From the NCBI GenBank assembly GCA_027596075.1, contig JADGJC010000500.1, forward strand, positions 1-22,387: a DNA stretch of 22,387 nucleotides, written 5' to 3'. Position 1 is the stretch's first letter, and each line of letters starts with the position of its first letter. This stretch comes from Rhizophlyctis rosea (taxonomy: Eukaryota; Chytridiomycota; Chytridiomycetes; Rhizophlyctidales; Rhizophlyctidaceae). The notes below the pieces were generated by a model that did no database searches, was not told where the DNA came from, and worked only from the letters and a program-made list of their open reading frames with translations. The translations under genes were made by a program, and so were the position numbers. Positions 10,901-20,270 of the stretch are shown one piece after another.

Positions 10901-11317
10901 GGTTGTGAAAGCCGTTCTGAGCCAGTCGGCCTCTATCTTATTCCTCCCGTGTTGTGGTAAAGAGAATAGATCAAACCATACCACCACGTCCTCTGTATGT
11001 GTTGTGAAGAATAACTTCAGCGCATCGACAACGTCAAGGAAGAGGTATTGCCAGCAGTGGCTAATGAACCAGTTTGCCCTTTTGACTTGGGGTGAGGTTG
11101 AGGCAAAGAGCTGATCACACAGGGACGTGGACGGCTTTGTGCGGGGTTTGACAAAGCTATCGCAAATTTGACCGGTGGTAAGGCCTTCGAGCTTCTGACG
11201 TCCGCCACATTCGTCTATGAATGTGTCCAGAAAGGATAGCTGAACTCCCAGAAGTGGAAGATCGTCCATTGCTGTCGATGGTGTGATGTCGATTGCTGCA
11301 GTCTCAGATCCTATCAT
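7932..11317 (-). CDS. TIR-like domain + kinesin-light-chain-type TPR protein with C-terminal membrane anchor (frame broken once)
   Basis: Residues ~19-75 carry a family-type leader (PLLGVQLSFLDTFIDECGGR, then LEGLTTGQICDSFVKP). A TIR-like fold follows: FISHCW at 83-88, VVVWFDLF at 111-118, and RAWCVYEL around 162-169, whose WCxxE places a Glu (E168) where TIR NADases have their catalytic residue. About fifteen ~42-residue TPRs of kinesin-light-chain type follow, marked by LGEDHPDT-like turns. A basic, charged stretch then leads to a final hydrophobic segment (about the last 23 residues), which suggests a tail anchor. Frame A runs 11317-9068 (TGA) and frame B continues from 9071 to 7932. Splicing 9071-9007 (GTGAGA...AG, 65 nt) joins them in frame, giving ~1,106 residues. 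Alternatives are two genes or a pseudogene. I chose ATG 11317; an upstream exon ending near 11331 (TTGCAG acceptor-like) is possible. There is no NB-ARC domain. The signalling role is inferred. Confidence 0.75.
9007..9071 (-). other. Candidate 65-nt intron or nonsense/frameshift lesion in the TIR-TPR gene
   Basis: The first reading frame stops with TGA at 9070-9068. A GTGAGA donor begins at 9071, overlapping that stop, and the AG at 9008-9007 is the only nearby acceptor that restores frame. However, the acceptor has no pyrimidine tract and there is no clear branch site. Reading straight through the stop in the first frame gives EKAEELQLDHP, which is normal TPR sequence for this position. The stretch therefore looks like former coding DNA, now either spliced out or broken. 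Confidence 0.5.
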
Positions 11318-12070
11318 TATGAGACGCTGCAATGAAATAGTTCGTCATTTTTTCGTTGAAATGTGGTGGTACCAAGTCAGGCGATAATTTACCTAGAGAC
11401 AATTTGAGACTTCCGAAGCAGATGGAGCAGTGTATATGAGATCAGCAAGCAGCTTGCCTGTTAGATAAATGGATGAATCAGTATCGAAATACTCTACTAC
11501 AGTGAAGAGCATCATCTCCATCCCACCTATTTCACTTGAGGAGTGAATTGAAATCATCGTCCGAGAAGCGAGAAGACCAGCCATCAGAAGTCATCAGCTT
11601 TCGTGACAAGCCCGTCAAACCTTGCAACTTTAATTCTGGATGCCCCTCCTTCAATGGAACAGAATAGGGTTTCCCAATTGCCTCGTTGCCTTTGGTTTGA
11701 CGAGGTTGTACAAAGTGGTAAAGGCTTGGAGGGAAAGAAGGGGGAACGCGTGGGCAAAGCCGCGGCTATGCGTTTTCTGCACACAGGGCCAGAGTTCGTG
11801 TTCGCCCTTTTTGGACTAACGCCATTGCATAGCCACGGGTCTCAATGAAAAAGGTAAACGATGAATCTGCAGGCCCCACTTTGCAACAACTTGACGGCAA
11901 CTGTACGACGAATTCATCAGAACCGCAAACCGGTGGTATATTGAGAGGAATTATCCAACAATCACCAATTAAACCCATCTAAAGGTCCTACGTTCCCGTT
12001 CAATCAATGAACATCAGTCTCCGGCATTTACTCTTGATCTACTCTTGATAAACCGACGAGACTCACTAAT
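11318..12070. other. Intergenic region upstream of the TIR-TPR gene
   Basis: About 750 bases between the TIR-TPR start and the end of the mannanase gene, both on the minus strand. It should contain the TIR-TPR promoter and the mannanase 3' UTR. Short ORFs on both strands (e.g. 11603-11848 plus, 11766-11978 minus) overlap each other and show no motif. I see nothing else I can name. Confidence 0.55.
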
Positions 12071-14036
12071 CTAAAAGAGACCCAACAAGAACTTGGTCAA
12101 GTCCTTGGCGACGTCGGCAAGGTACCCAACGACCTTAACGAGTGACTTGTTGTTGCTCAAGGCTTGAAGGAGTTGCTTGGGGTTGCGGGGCTTGTGGGCG
12201 GGGGGAGTTACACCCATGCTGACGAGAGCTTGGATGTCTTCGAGGTTGAAGACGTAGTCGCTTTGGTATTGCTTGATGATTTCGTTGTAGGAGTTTTGTT
12301 TTTGGTTCATGATGTAATCGCCGTTCCAGGTGGCCTGTGGGGGAGGAAAGGGGTTTGGTTATATGATCGGCGCGAATGATAAGAGGTGAGATGAGGAGTA
12401 CTTACAAAGTAAAGCCACATGGCACCAGTGGAGACCATGCCGTCAACATCGGGGAGAGGACCGTTCTCAGCCATGGCTTGGAGCTTAGTGGCACCGGTGA
12501 TGTACTTGAGACGGAAGAAGTCGCCGGGGTAAGCGTCGTAAACACCGGGGGCAGAGTAGCGATCGGTGGAGACGATGTCGACCTTGCCGTTTCCGGGGTA
12601 CCATGCAACATCGGGTGCACCGGCAAAGTTGTGAACCCAGATGACGTTGTGGACGTTGGCCTTGGCGAATTCGGATTGGATGATATCCCACAACTTCAAG
12701 TACGGAGCGGCACCCTTGGCACCCCACCAGAACCATCCACCATTGGGTTCGTGGAGGGGACGGAAGAGGATGGGGACGCCGGCCTTTTCGAGGAACTTGA
12801 CTTTGCCGATGATGACGGCAATGTCTTCGATAGATTGGTTGTACTCCTTCGTCCCGGGGGTGACGGCCTTGGTGATGTCAAAGGTGGTCTTGGCGGTGTA
12901 CATGTCGGAACCGTACTCCGCGCGAGGACGCCAGTGCCATTGGTACTCGAGGATACCGCTCTTGTTTTGGTACCAGTCGATGGCGCGGTCGAGAGAGCCG
13001 TCTTCGAAGGCCGGGTTGCCGACGTAGAAAATGAAGTCCATGAGACGGACGGCGGGAGTTACACCGGTGAGGTTGGTGAGGAATTTGAATTCGCCGTCGC
13101 GGTCTTGGCTGCCGTCGGCGGTTTCGGCTTGACCGCTGAGGATCTTGCGATTAAAAGAGAACTTCAGGGCGCTGTAGAGGAGGAGGGCGTCTTTGTTTAG
13201 CTTCTTGTCGATTGGGGCGGCGATGGACCAGGATTGATTGCGGGGTGCGTATTGGGGGCAGGCACCGCAGGTTTGCATGCAGTAGCCGGACATCCAGGGG
13301 TTGGCGCTGAGGTCGCATTTGCCCCAGGAAGCTTGTTGGGCACAAGTATAGTCGGCGCTGGGAGGGGTGTCGGAACACCACTGTTCGTCGATAGGGTAGG
13401 TTGGGTATGTGTCGGGGACAACGTAGGGAGCTTTGGCGGTTCCAGAGAGCATGACGTGTGACATGTAGAGGGTATTGACGTCGGCGCTTTGGAAGGTGAT
13501 GCGGTTCCAGGTGCCCGTGGGTATGTTGGAAAAGTCGAACGCGCAATTGGCATAAGCACCGCTGGTCCAGGCATCGCAGCTGCCTGCAATGGTTGTGGCG
13601 GCTGACTGAGCTCCGCTTGCATCGACTAGGTAGACGTTAACGTTGGGCGCATTGTCGGCCTGAGATCAAAAAGAATCTTAGATTTAAAGGTTTTCAAAAG
13701 CCACGGTGAAGAAATTGCGAACGCCTCAAAACAAAAGTGGAGAATACTCACCGCAAGTTTCATGGTCATGGTTTTCGCACCGTTGAAGTCATCATTGCCA
13801 GAGTACAGCACCAACGCACCCCACGCTGAGGTGATGGCCGCCTTAAGGACGGGTTTCCCATCCGGAGATGCAGGTGCACTGGTATAGCTGTAGTTCGGGT
13901 CACCTGTAGCAAGGCCCCAAGACCAAGATTGCCAACCACTGGCGATGGCGCCATCGTACACCGTTGTGTCGACTTGAGCAAACGCGCGAGTGGCGAGGAG
14001 CGAGACGATGGTGATTCCGAGACCGAGTCTTCCCAT
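12071..14036 (-). CDS. Secreted GH26 beta-mannanase-like glycoside hydrolase with N-terminal beta-sandwich-like and ShK-like modules; three exons
   Basis: Exons are 14036-13752, 13659-12406 and 12334-12071; introns 13751-13660 (GTGAGT...TCAG, 92 nt) and 12405-12335 (GTAAGT...ACAG, 71 nt) are both phase 0, giving 600 residues. Residues 1-20 are a signal peptide (MGRLGLGITIVSLLATRAFA), so an extracellular location is expected. Residues ~21-165 (YDGAIASGWQSWSWG...) resemble a carbohydrate-binding-type beta sandwich. Residues 190-229 hold six cysteines (C190, C201, C210, C222, C226, C229) with WGKC and WMSGYC, a ShK-like module. Residues ~250-545 are GH26: FRPLHEPNGGWFWWG gives the acid/base E399, and LQAMAENGPLPD gives the probable nucleophile E493. 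GH26 enzymes are retaining endo-beta-1,4-mannanases; some cut xylan or mixed-linkage glucan, so the substrate is inferred. The C-terminal ~50 residues are unassigned. A second ATG 45 nt upstream (14081) would bury the signal peptide, so I prefer 14036. Confidence 0.92.
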
Positions 14037-14818
14037 TTTGGTATATTGGGACAGGGTATGGGAGCTACTGCTGGACGACACGACGAAGAAGCAGAGGTTT
14101 GTGCAGTATTTGAAGGGTTTGCAACCCGTTATGTGTTACTGAGCGGAACATTTAGAAATCTTGGAAGAAAGTATCACGTTGGTGGTTACTCACGTCAGTG
14201 TAACCGATGGGGTTGTTTGCCACAACAAATGTCGATGAATGTGAATCGTGAGGGGCTGGCACCGTTGGGTTTGCTTGTATTGACTTCCACCCGTTCCCTG
14301 AGCCAATCGATCCAAATTGGAAAAGTCAACGTGTTCCCCATGGTTCTTGGATGCCACTTTTGGTTTGTATGAATCGGCATCATTTATGAGCTTGCATTAT
14401 GAGATCCGTGACCTTTGAGGCGTATATTTAATTTGATGATCGGGTGGAGAGATGAGTAAATTAGGTTGTAAGGGCAGGAACGTAACCTTTTTGGCTACAT
14501 TGGAGCTTGGAAAGCGTTCTAGAAACCGCCACCTCCATATTGATCATGTCGTAGACAACTAATGCAGCGCAGTGTCCGATGTTTATAATTGCAGGGATGG
14601 GGCTTTTATTGCCTGATTTGTTCCGGGTTTGCGCTAGTGAATGGGGCATACCCTGACTGATCAATCGGTGAGTAACAGTGACCCTATCTGATTGTGGAAA
14701 AGGGGGAGTCAACGTTTTGGTCTGTTGAACAGTCTTGCAAAATGTTCATTATTTTCCAACAAATGAGGGATGACGTTCAGCTGGGGTTTAAATGGAACTG
14801 CATCCGTTTGGTGTTACC

Positions 14819-14830
14819 GGTATGCATACC
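14819..14830. promoter_or_regulatory. 12-bp perfect palindrome GGTATGCATACC
   Basis: A perfect twofold-symmetric 12-mer in the divergent intergenic region, about 780 bp upstream of the mannanase start. Symmetry of this length suits a dimeric DNA-binding protein, but no specific factor is recognised. Confidence 0.3.
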
Positions 14831-15250
14831 CCCCATTCGCATCTAGAATATACTAGACGTGTCGGGATGTCTCAATAGATGCTCCCCGCATTTTTGGAAG
14901 TCTTGCAAGGAGCCATGGCCCTACAACATGTTTCGAGTCATTTCGTGACGGCATGCATTATGTGGATTTCCAATTGAAGAGCATTGGGCTCAATTGGAGT
15001 GGCCAGAACAGGGTGAAGACCCATGGCGTCAATTGGGAAGTCCGAGTTTCGAACACATCAAAATTTAGATCCAGTCGCTTGCCTTTCTCCTTCTCCGAAA
15101 CCCCTCTTTTTGAGCAGTCTCGCGGCTTCGATGGTGAGTAGTTACCGTCGGCTGAATTGACTAGTAGGCCGGAACTGCCGGAGCATGCATTATATGCAGG
15201 TACCGCCTCTATCAAATAATTTCTTACGCAGCCGGATTTCCTCGTGTGAA

Positions 15251-15258
15251 TGACGTCA
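15251..15258. promoter_or_regulatory. CRE-type palindrome TGACGTCA
   Basis: Perfect 8-bp ATF/CREB-class bZIP consensus, about 700 bp upstream of the ankyrin-like ORF. The same octamer occurs at 1213-1220. Binding is an inference from the consensus only. Confidence 0.3.
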
Positions 15259-15956
15259 AACGGCTGGGATCTGAACATTTTCATCAAATGCAAAGCAAGG
15301 ATCATTCAAAGCGTCGCCGAGATGCATCCCGATTGTAGTTGGCGAAACGAATTCCTCGACTTTCCCCAATATCTCCGACTGCGCACTCCTTCCTGGGTTT
15401 TGGCATTATTATGCGCGCATGGGTGCACGCCTTACTCTCTATCACTGCTACACTCACTGACCAACTCGATTAGCATTACTTCCTCCCTACCAAAATGTTA
15501 TCAATGGTTGCCAACTATCAATAGTGGGATGACCATTTAGTACCATTTCAGTTTGGCAAGAAAGGAGGTATTGGCTCCATCGTCGGCTGGATTCGGAGCC
15601 GTGTCGTTCGAATGGCATTATGGCAACCCGCGCGCCATCAACTTCCAAGTTCAAAGTTCCAACTCCCCGTCCAACTGCTTCAACTGCATAACAGTGCATA
15701 TCCGTTCCCACCAAACTTCCCTCTAACTGCTGAAAAAACATGTCTTCCGGAGCAGCGAGCACCACTTCATCTAACACGGCAATGCAAAATAACGCCCTTC
15801 CTTCCCTCCCCGCCCGCGGTACGTCTCGGCAAAACGTTCACACAGCCACTTGCTTCCACCGAAATCGAGGCACACACACATGCGAGTAATTCCTATACCT
15901 TCATAGACGCGTCCCCTTGCAAAATTCACTCCAACCCCGAATCGCCCCTTCCCGGC

Positions 15957-16361
15957 ATGTCAGACGCTCTCGCCAACCTCATCACCGAACTCCAAGCAGC
16001 AATAGACTATCACCGTCCTAGACTCCGCATGTACAAATACGTCTGTGACGACCGACCATACTCTGCAGATGACAGCTATGCCATAGATTTGCATACCGAC
16101 GCGTGGGCACTTCGCAAGCACAACTGTTTTACATGCATTATGAAAGAACCCGGAGAGGATTTCAAGGTGTTGTACTTTGCGGCCATTTGCTCTGGGAACG
16201 AGGATTTGGTGGATATGCTGTTGGACGAGACAAATAAGCTTGTGGGGAGAAGACTGGAGATGTTGGGGGTTATGTTGGCTGGGTGTGGGGACTTTTTGGC
16301 ATTGCGGGTTATGTTGGAGGCTTTCAAGGCACGGTATTTTCCACGGCGGAACGAATCATGA
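15957..16361 (+). CDS. Short ankyrin-like protein or gene fragment (134 aa)
   Basis: The ORF starts MSDALANLITELQAAIDYHR and ends FPRRNES. Residues ~71-91 (VLYFAAICSGNEDLVDMLLD) match the pattern of an ankyrin repeat, in which an AA..G..DLV..LL core forms the helix pair. Residues ~94-121 may be a second, weaker repeat. Ankyrin repeats mediate protein binding; no enzyme domain is visible. The frame stays open upstream to 15612, but that part is Pro/Thr-rich and looks like 5' UTR, so I chose the ATG at 15957. A diverged copy of the 3' half follows downstream in another frame. The ORF may therefore be the first exon of a longer ankyrin gene or a truncated remnant. Confidence 0.45.
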   Translation: MSDALANLITELQAAIDYHRPRLRMYKYVCDDRPYSADDSYAIDLHTDAWALRKHNCFTCIMKEPGEDFKVLYFAAICSGNEDLVDMLLDETNKLVGRRLEMLGVMLAGCGDFLALRVMLEAFKARYFPRRNES

Positions 16362-16550
16362 TGAAGATCTTACCGGCGCGCGAGGGAGTGGGAGTGAGGA
16401 ATATTATCTGTAACTTGTGGTGTGGGGACTGGAGATGTTGGAGGTTGGGTTGGCGGGCAGTGAGGCGTTTTGGGTGTTGCGAGTTATGTTGGTGGATTCA
16501 AGCACGGTACTCTCCCCCCGCCAACACGTACCGTGATGGTGCTGAGAGTC
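16240..16550 (+). repeat. Diverged tandem duplication of the ankyrin-like 3' segment (~175-bp period)
   Basis: Sequence from about 16240 to 16365 recurs at about 16420 to 16545. The shared core CTGGAGATGTTG starts at 16254 and 16429 (offset 175), and ACGGTA starts at 16331 and 16504 (offset 173). The first copy encodes LEMLGVMLAGCGDFLALRVM and the second LEMLEVGLAGSEAFWVLRVM, identical at 13 of 20 positions. The second copy is in a different frame and ends at a stop soon after (VLSPRQHVP). Within the first copy, GGGTTATGTTGG itself occurs twice. Confidence 0.7.
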
Positions 16551-16974
16551 TGATGAACACCGGAGGTCATGGTCAGAATAGAATAAGTATATTTCTTTCG
16601 GAGCTCGCCAATTGATTCGAAAACATCATGAGAGGGCACCAGGCGCATAAAGACGTGACTAGCAAACACCCATTCCATTCAACAATAGCATTTCTTGGAA
16701 AGTTCACCAATCTCTCATTAAGTTGCCGAGTCTCCCCTGGGTCTTTTGGCGGCTCTTTCCTTATCAAGTGCAACACAAGTTCCCTGAATGCTGTTCTTGC
16801 CCTTGTTGGGGTAGTAGCGTCTATCCATAAGAAGTCGGCCAGCATGAAAGGTGCGCTAGACCTTGGCCATACCTAAGCACGGAGGTGGAGTCACTCTCAT
16901 CAGCTTCTGGTCGCCCCACAATGACAGGGACGATGCCCTTGTTTAGGCGATGCAAAGCATGCGATAAGTCGGAG

Positions 16975-16990
16975 GTTTGTTTGTTTGTTT
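16975..16990 (+). repeat. (GTTT)4 microsatellite
   Basis: Four perfect GTTT units followed by an ATTTG variant, in the gene-poor region. Confidence 0.85.
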
Positions 16991-19809
16991 ATTTGTAAAC
17001 AGCTCCAGTTGACTTGTCCGCGATCGAAAAACTCTCAAAATCGTGAAACCCGACCATGTCCCTTTTGGCAATGGTCTGACGGCTTTGAGTGTTTGAGGAC
17101 ACAGCAGAGTTTTGGGCTTGATCCTGATTGTGCAACAACTTTGAAATGTGATCTTCTCAACCGACTGCCGCCAGCTCAGAGTGGGGATGACCATGCCTCA
17201 GGTCTGGCTCCAATTTCAATTCAAACCTGGTTTTCGATAGACGACTGCAGGTGCGAACAATGTTCGTGCTCTTCATGGTGTTACCGGCTACCTGTCATCA
17301 TACCAAGTGACAAGATATCGTCACGTTCTGGTGAAGTTGGCGACACTGTCTTGCCAACCCCTCACCCTGTTCTAATCATTAGATACAACTTGTCAAGAAG
17401 TAACATTTGTGGGGGTTGTTGGGCACTCTGTAGATCAGATGCGGCAACCGTGGCGAAAGATGGCGTCAACATTATTCTTCTCGCTCACTCTGGCGTCGCC
17501 GGTTGGGACTCCTGAGATGCTAGCTTGTTTGCATGCGTCGACGAATGTCGGAAAACCCCGTTGCGCGAATATCGTCCATAATAGCTGAGCTCAGATGTTG
17601 CTTTGGACGGTGCTTTTGTGAGCCTTCTGTGTCATGGCAAAAAGCGTATGTGCTTGAGCATTATTGCAATATCACCTTTATGGAGACTGCCCTGACGTTG
17701 ATGCAGTGTGTTCGGTAAATAGCAGTGAGAGAAGGCTGAGCACGCCCAGCAGGATCATTTCGCAGCGCGTAAATATGTTGATGTTGAGGATCAGAGATGA
17801 TGCCTGTAGTTGGAGGGAACGTCGAGGAACTTGGAAGGCTGCGAACCTGTCAATGTTGAGTTTGTGGAAAAACCTGTATGGTTGGAGGAAACCTCAAAAT
17901 GCCCGAGATGAGTACTTGAGGGCATGTGACGTTAGTACCAAAGTTCCGTGACAGTTTGGTAATAATCTATGTTGAAATGGAGGCTGTCGGCACGTTGAGC
18001 CCTCGTTGTTCAACGTCAGTATCACATTCTCGCCGTACTTGCCAAAGTCTTTCGTTTACGTCACGATGCGCTATGGGCGGCGTTGCGTGCCCAAGTGGTT
18101 GGATTTGCGATTCTGGTGAGCCCATGGCGGAACCACCAGCGATCATGTTGGCGATTCAAGGCAGTTCCTCAAACCGCTATTTCAGCAGCTGGCGACACCT
18201 TCAGTTCATTGAGGATCAATTTGTGACTTGGCCCATACCCCGCGGCTAGACGTTCCCTGATTCGCATATTCAGAGGTTAACACCTTACTGGCATGACGAT
18301 GACCATCAGTCTGAATAATGCAGGAGTGGTGGGGGAGCTGAGGAATAGGCTTGCCGGCTAGCGGCTCCGTGATCTGGCGGATTCATGTCAATAGGAGGTC
18401 GGTTGGGTTTATTTTCCCAGCGGAGAATGTGGTTATGAGTCCTGCGTTTTGACGGCAACAAGGAACTGGCGGGCTCAAGTTTTGAGGGTGTACCTTCCAA
18501 ATGTATGCGGCCAAAGATCTGACTGCTGCCATATACTGCAACGTCCCGTTGTATGCTTTGCTGAGTGGCCAACGCGTAACACTCTTCGTCGTTTTTTGAA
18601 CCATTGATATGTCTTTGAGAGTGGGGTGGGTTGGTCCTCGGATCAACCTGTCATCAGCTTCCCAGCGAAAATTTTGAAGGCAATACATATCAAACGGCGT
18701 GTGCAGCATCAGTTGAAGAAGCAGGGTGAGGTACGATAGTTTTGCACCTCTGTTCTGCCAGTGTTTTCTCTTCTCTGCTTTGCACTGCTCTATGCCCGAC
18801 GCAACCGAATTGATTCCCCCGGCATACCCGGCAATGCTGAAGTCCTTCTTCCATGGTACATATCTTGTCGACGCTTCATCAAATTGTCATAAGCCCTTCC
18901 CCGTCTACTCCATGCAATTAAGGTCGGGATCGTATGAGCAAGTCAAGGGGGAGGAACTTCAAAGGAGCGATGATGGGTCCGCGTTATCATTAACTAAATT
19001 GTGGAAAAAGATATTTGAAGGATATCATTCTGGAACAAGCGTGACATCTTTGTCGACCTCAATGGGATATCATTCCGTATTCTCTGACGCGGCCGTTGAC
19101 GAGTATGCGCACTTCAGAACATGTGACTTTGAAGCTTGATCATAAGAGTGCTCTTCTAACTACTCATCCGATGTTCCGACGTTTCCTCTTCCGCGCGCCC
19201 GCCCATCATTCGTAAGATGACATCAAGGTATTTGTGAGGCAACCTGAATGAGCATTGTGAATATAGCTTCTCACGTATGTAGTATCAACCATCCAGGAGA
19301 GCAGCTGAAAAGAAAGGATGCAGTTGTCGTGCGCTTGGTTGGAGGTTTGGCTATCACCGAACAAGAACGCAGTCTTGGGACCGGCGGAGTATTTGAGCCA
19401 TCAACCCACGTCAATATCCTCCGTGAAGTTCCATCTGCATTGACTCTGATGCTGCGCTAAAGCTGGCAAGCTAAGGCATTGGCGTGGCAGTGGGCCCTTG
19501 AAAGCAGGGGTTTGGAGAGGGGCTATGGATATGTAGCGATCACGTGGCGCTGGGAGATTAGAAAACAACAGGGCAGAGGATACGTGAAGGTGACGAGTCC
19601 CACCAAAACTTGCAAGCCCACGAGTTGGACGGCGGGAGCGTGTTAGATGGCATGGTTGACGGCATGGCATTAGACTGGAAAAGAAGTGAGAAGAAACATG
19701 AGTTCCTCTCCGGTTGAGGGCACACCATTGCCGACACTGGTGGCCCACAGCGGAAAAGTTGACGCAGATGTTCCGAAACTGCCCTGACTTCAAAACCAGC
19801 TCGTCAGAC

Positions 19810-19832
19810 TTAGGGTTAGGGTTGGGGTTAGG
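19810..19832 (+). repeat. Short interstitial telomere-type repeat (TTAGGG)
   Basis: TTAGGG TTAGGG TTGGGG TTAGG in tandem: two perfect vertebrate/fungal-type telomere units, one single-base variant and one partial unit. It is flanked by non-telomeric sequence on both sides, so it is interstitial in this window. Confidence 0.85.
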
Positions 19833-20270
19833 CCATGTTCGGATAGAGATAGAGTTTTCAACAGGCTGGGAAACGGGTCGATTGTCACGTTGAATTGTCC
19901 AGGTTGTTCCTTCTAAGAAATGTAGGTACGATAAAGCCTGAGAAATCGAAAGAATCCAGTCGTGGATGACGTATTTTGGCTGTAAGTAGAATTATCAAGT
20001 TTAGAGTCACATTCAAAACCGATAAAAAGATGCGGTCGGACAAATCCATTGCAAAGTGCGTTTTTGGTGCGAGTTGGGTTTTATGCAGTCATAGGCCACA
20101 TTTCTTTGTTATTTTGTTATGTATTTGATCTATATAGTGGATCAGACATTCGGCTGGAGGCGTGGTGGGCTATACCTGTTGCATATTTAATACGAAGATA
20201 CCGTTTGTTAATGCTCCCACCCATCAAATATTACACAAGCGGTCTGGTTAGGCGAGTTGCAGACCTTATG

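Larger units (their letters stand above)
14037..15956. other. Divergent intergenic region between the mannanase and the ankyrin-like ORF
   Basis: 1.9 kb with no supported gene. It should hold the promoters of both flanking genes. Visible sites include a short inverted repeat GGGTT-TGC-AACCC at 14115-14127 close to the mannanase start, a perfect 12-bp palindrome at 14819-14830, a perfect CRE palindrome at 15251-15258 and repeated GCATTATG octamers. ORFs such as 15487-15777 (minus) and the part of the plus frame from 15612 to 15956 have no recognisable domain. Confidence 0.55.
16551..20270. other. 3.7-kb region without a supportable gene
   Basis: Many short overlapping ORFs on both strands, none longer than about 176 codons and none with a motif I recognise. 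The best candidates are 16985-17515 (plus), 18383-18709 (minus) and 18792-19139 (plus, 115 residues from ATG, MPDATELIPPAYP...); I cannot support any as a real gene. A (GTTT)4 microsatellite lies at 16975-16990 and a telomere-type repeat at 19810-19832. The stretch could be a long intergenic region, old transposon debris or multi-exon genes with small exons. Confidence 0.5.

Noticed and set aside
12376..13200. 274-residue plus-strand ORF opposite the mannanase
   Set aside because: Mirror of a strongly biased gene (Val/Gly/Glu-rich); the minus strand encodes a clear GH26 enzyme.
15612..15956. N-terminal extension of the ankyrin-like ORF
   Set aside because: In frame but Pro/Thr/Gln-rich with no domain, and resembles leader sequence; the ATG at 15957 is preferred.
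16860..16910. 5S rRNA-like start (GGCCATACCTAAGCACGG)
   Set aside because: Shares only the GCCATACC segment; the following bases do not match 5S internal control elements.
16985..17515. Plus-strand ORF of 176 residues
   Set aside because: Longest ORF of the gene-poor region, but Cys/Ser-rich without any domain pattern or codon bias; likely chance.
18792..19139. Plus-strand ORF of 115 residues (MPDATELIPPAYP...)
   Set aside because: Reads somewhat like protein and lacks low complexity, but has no motif, no clear promoter or splice partners and lies among random ORFs; not enough to call a gene.
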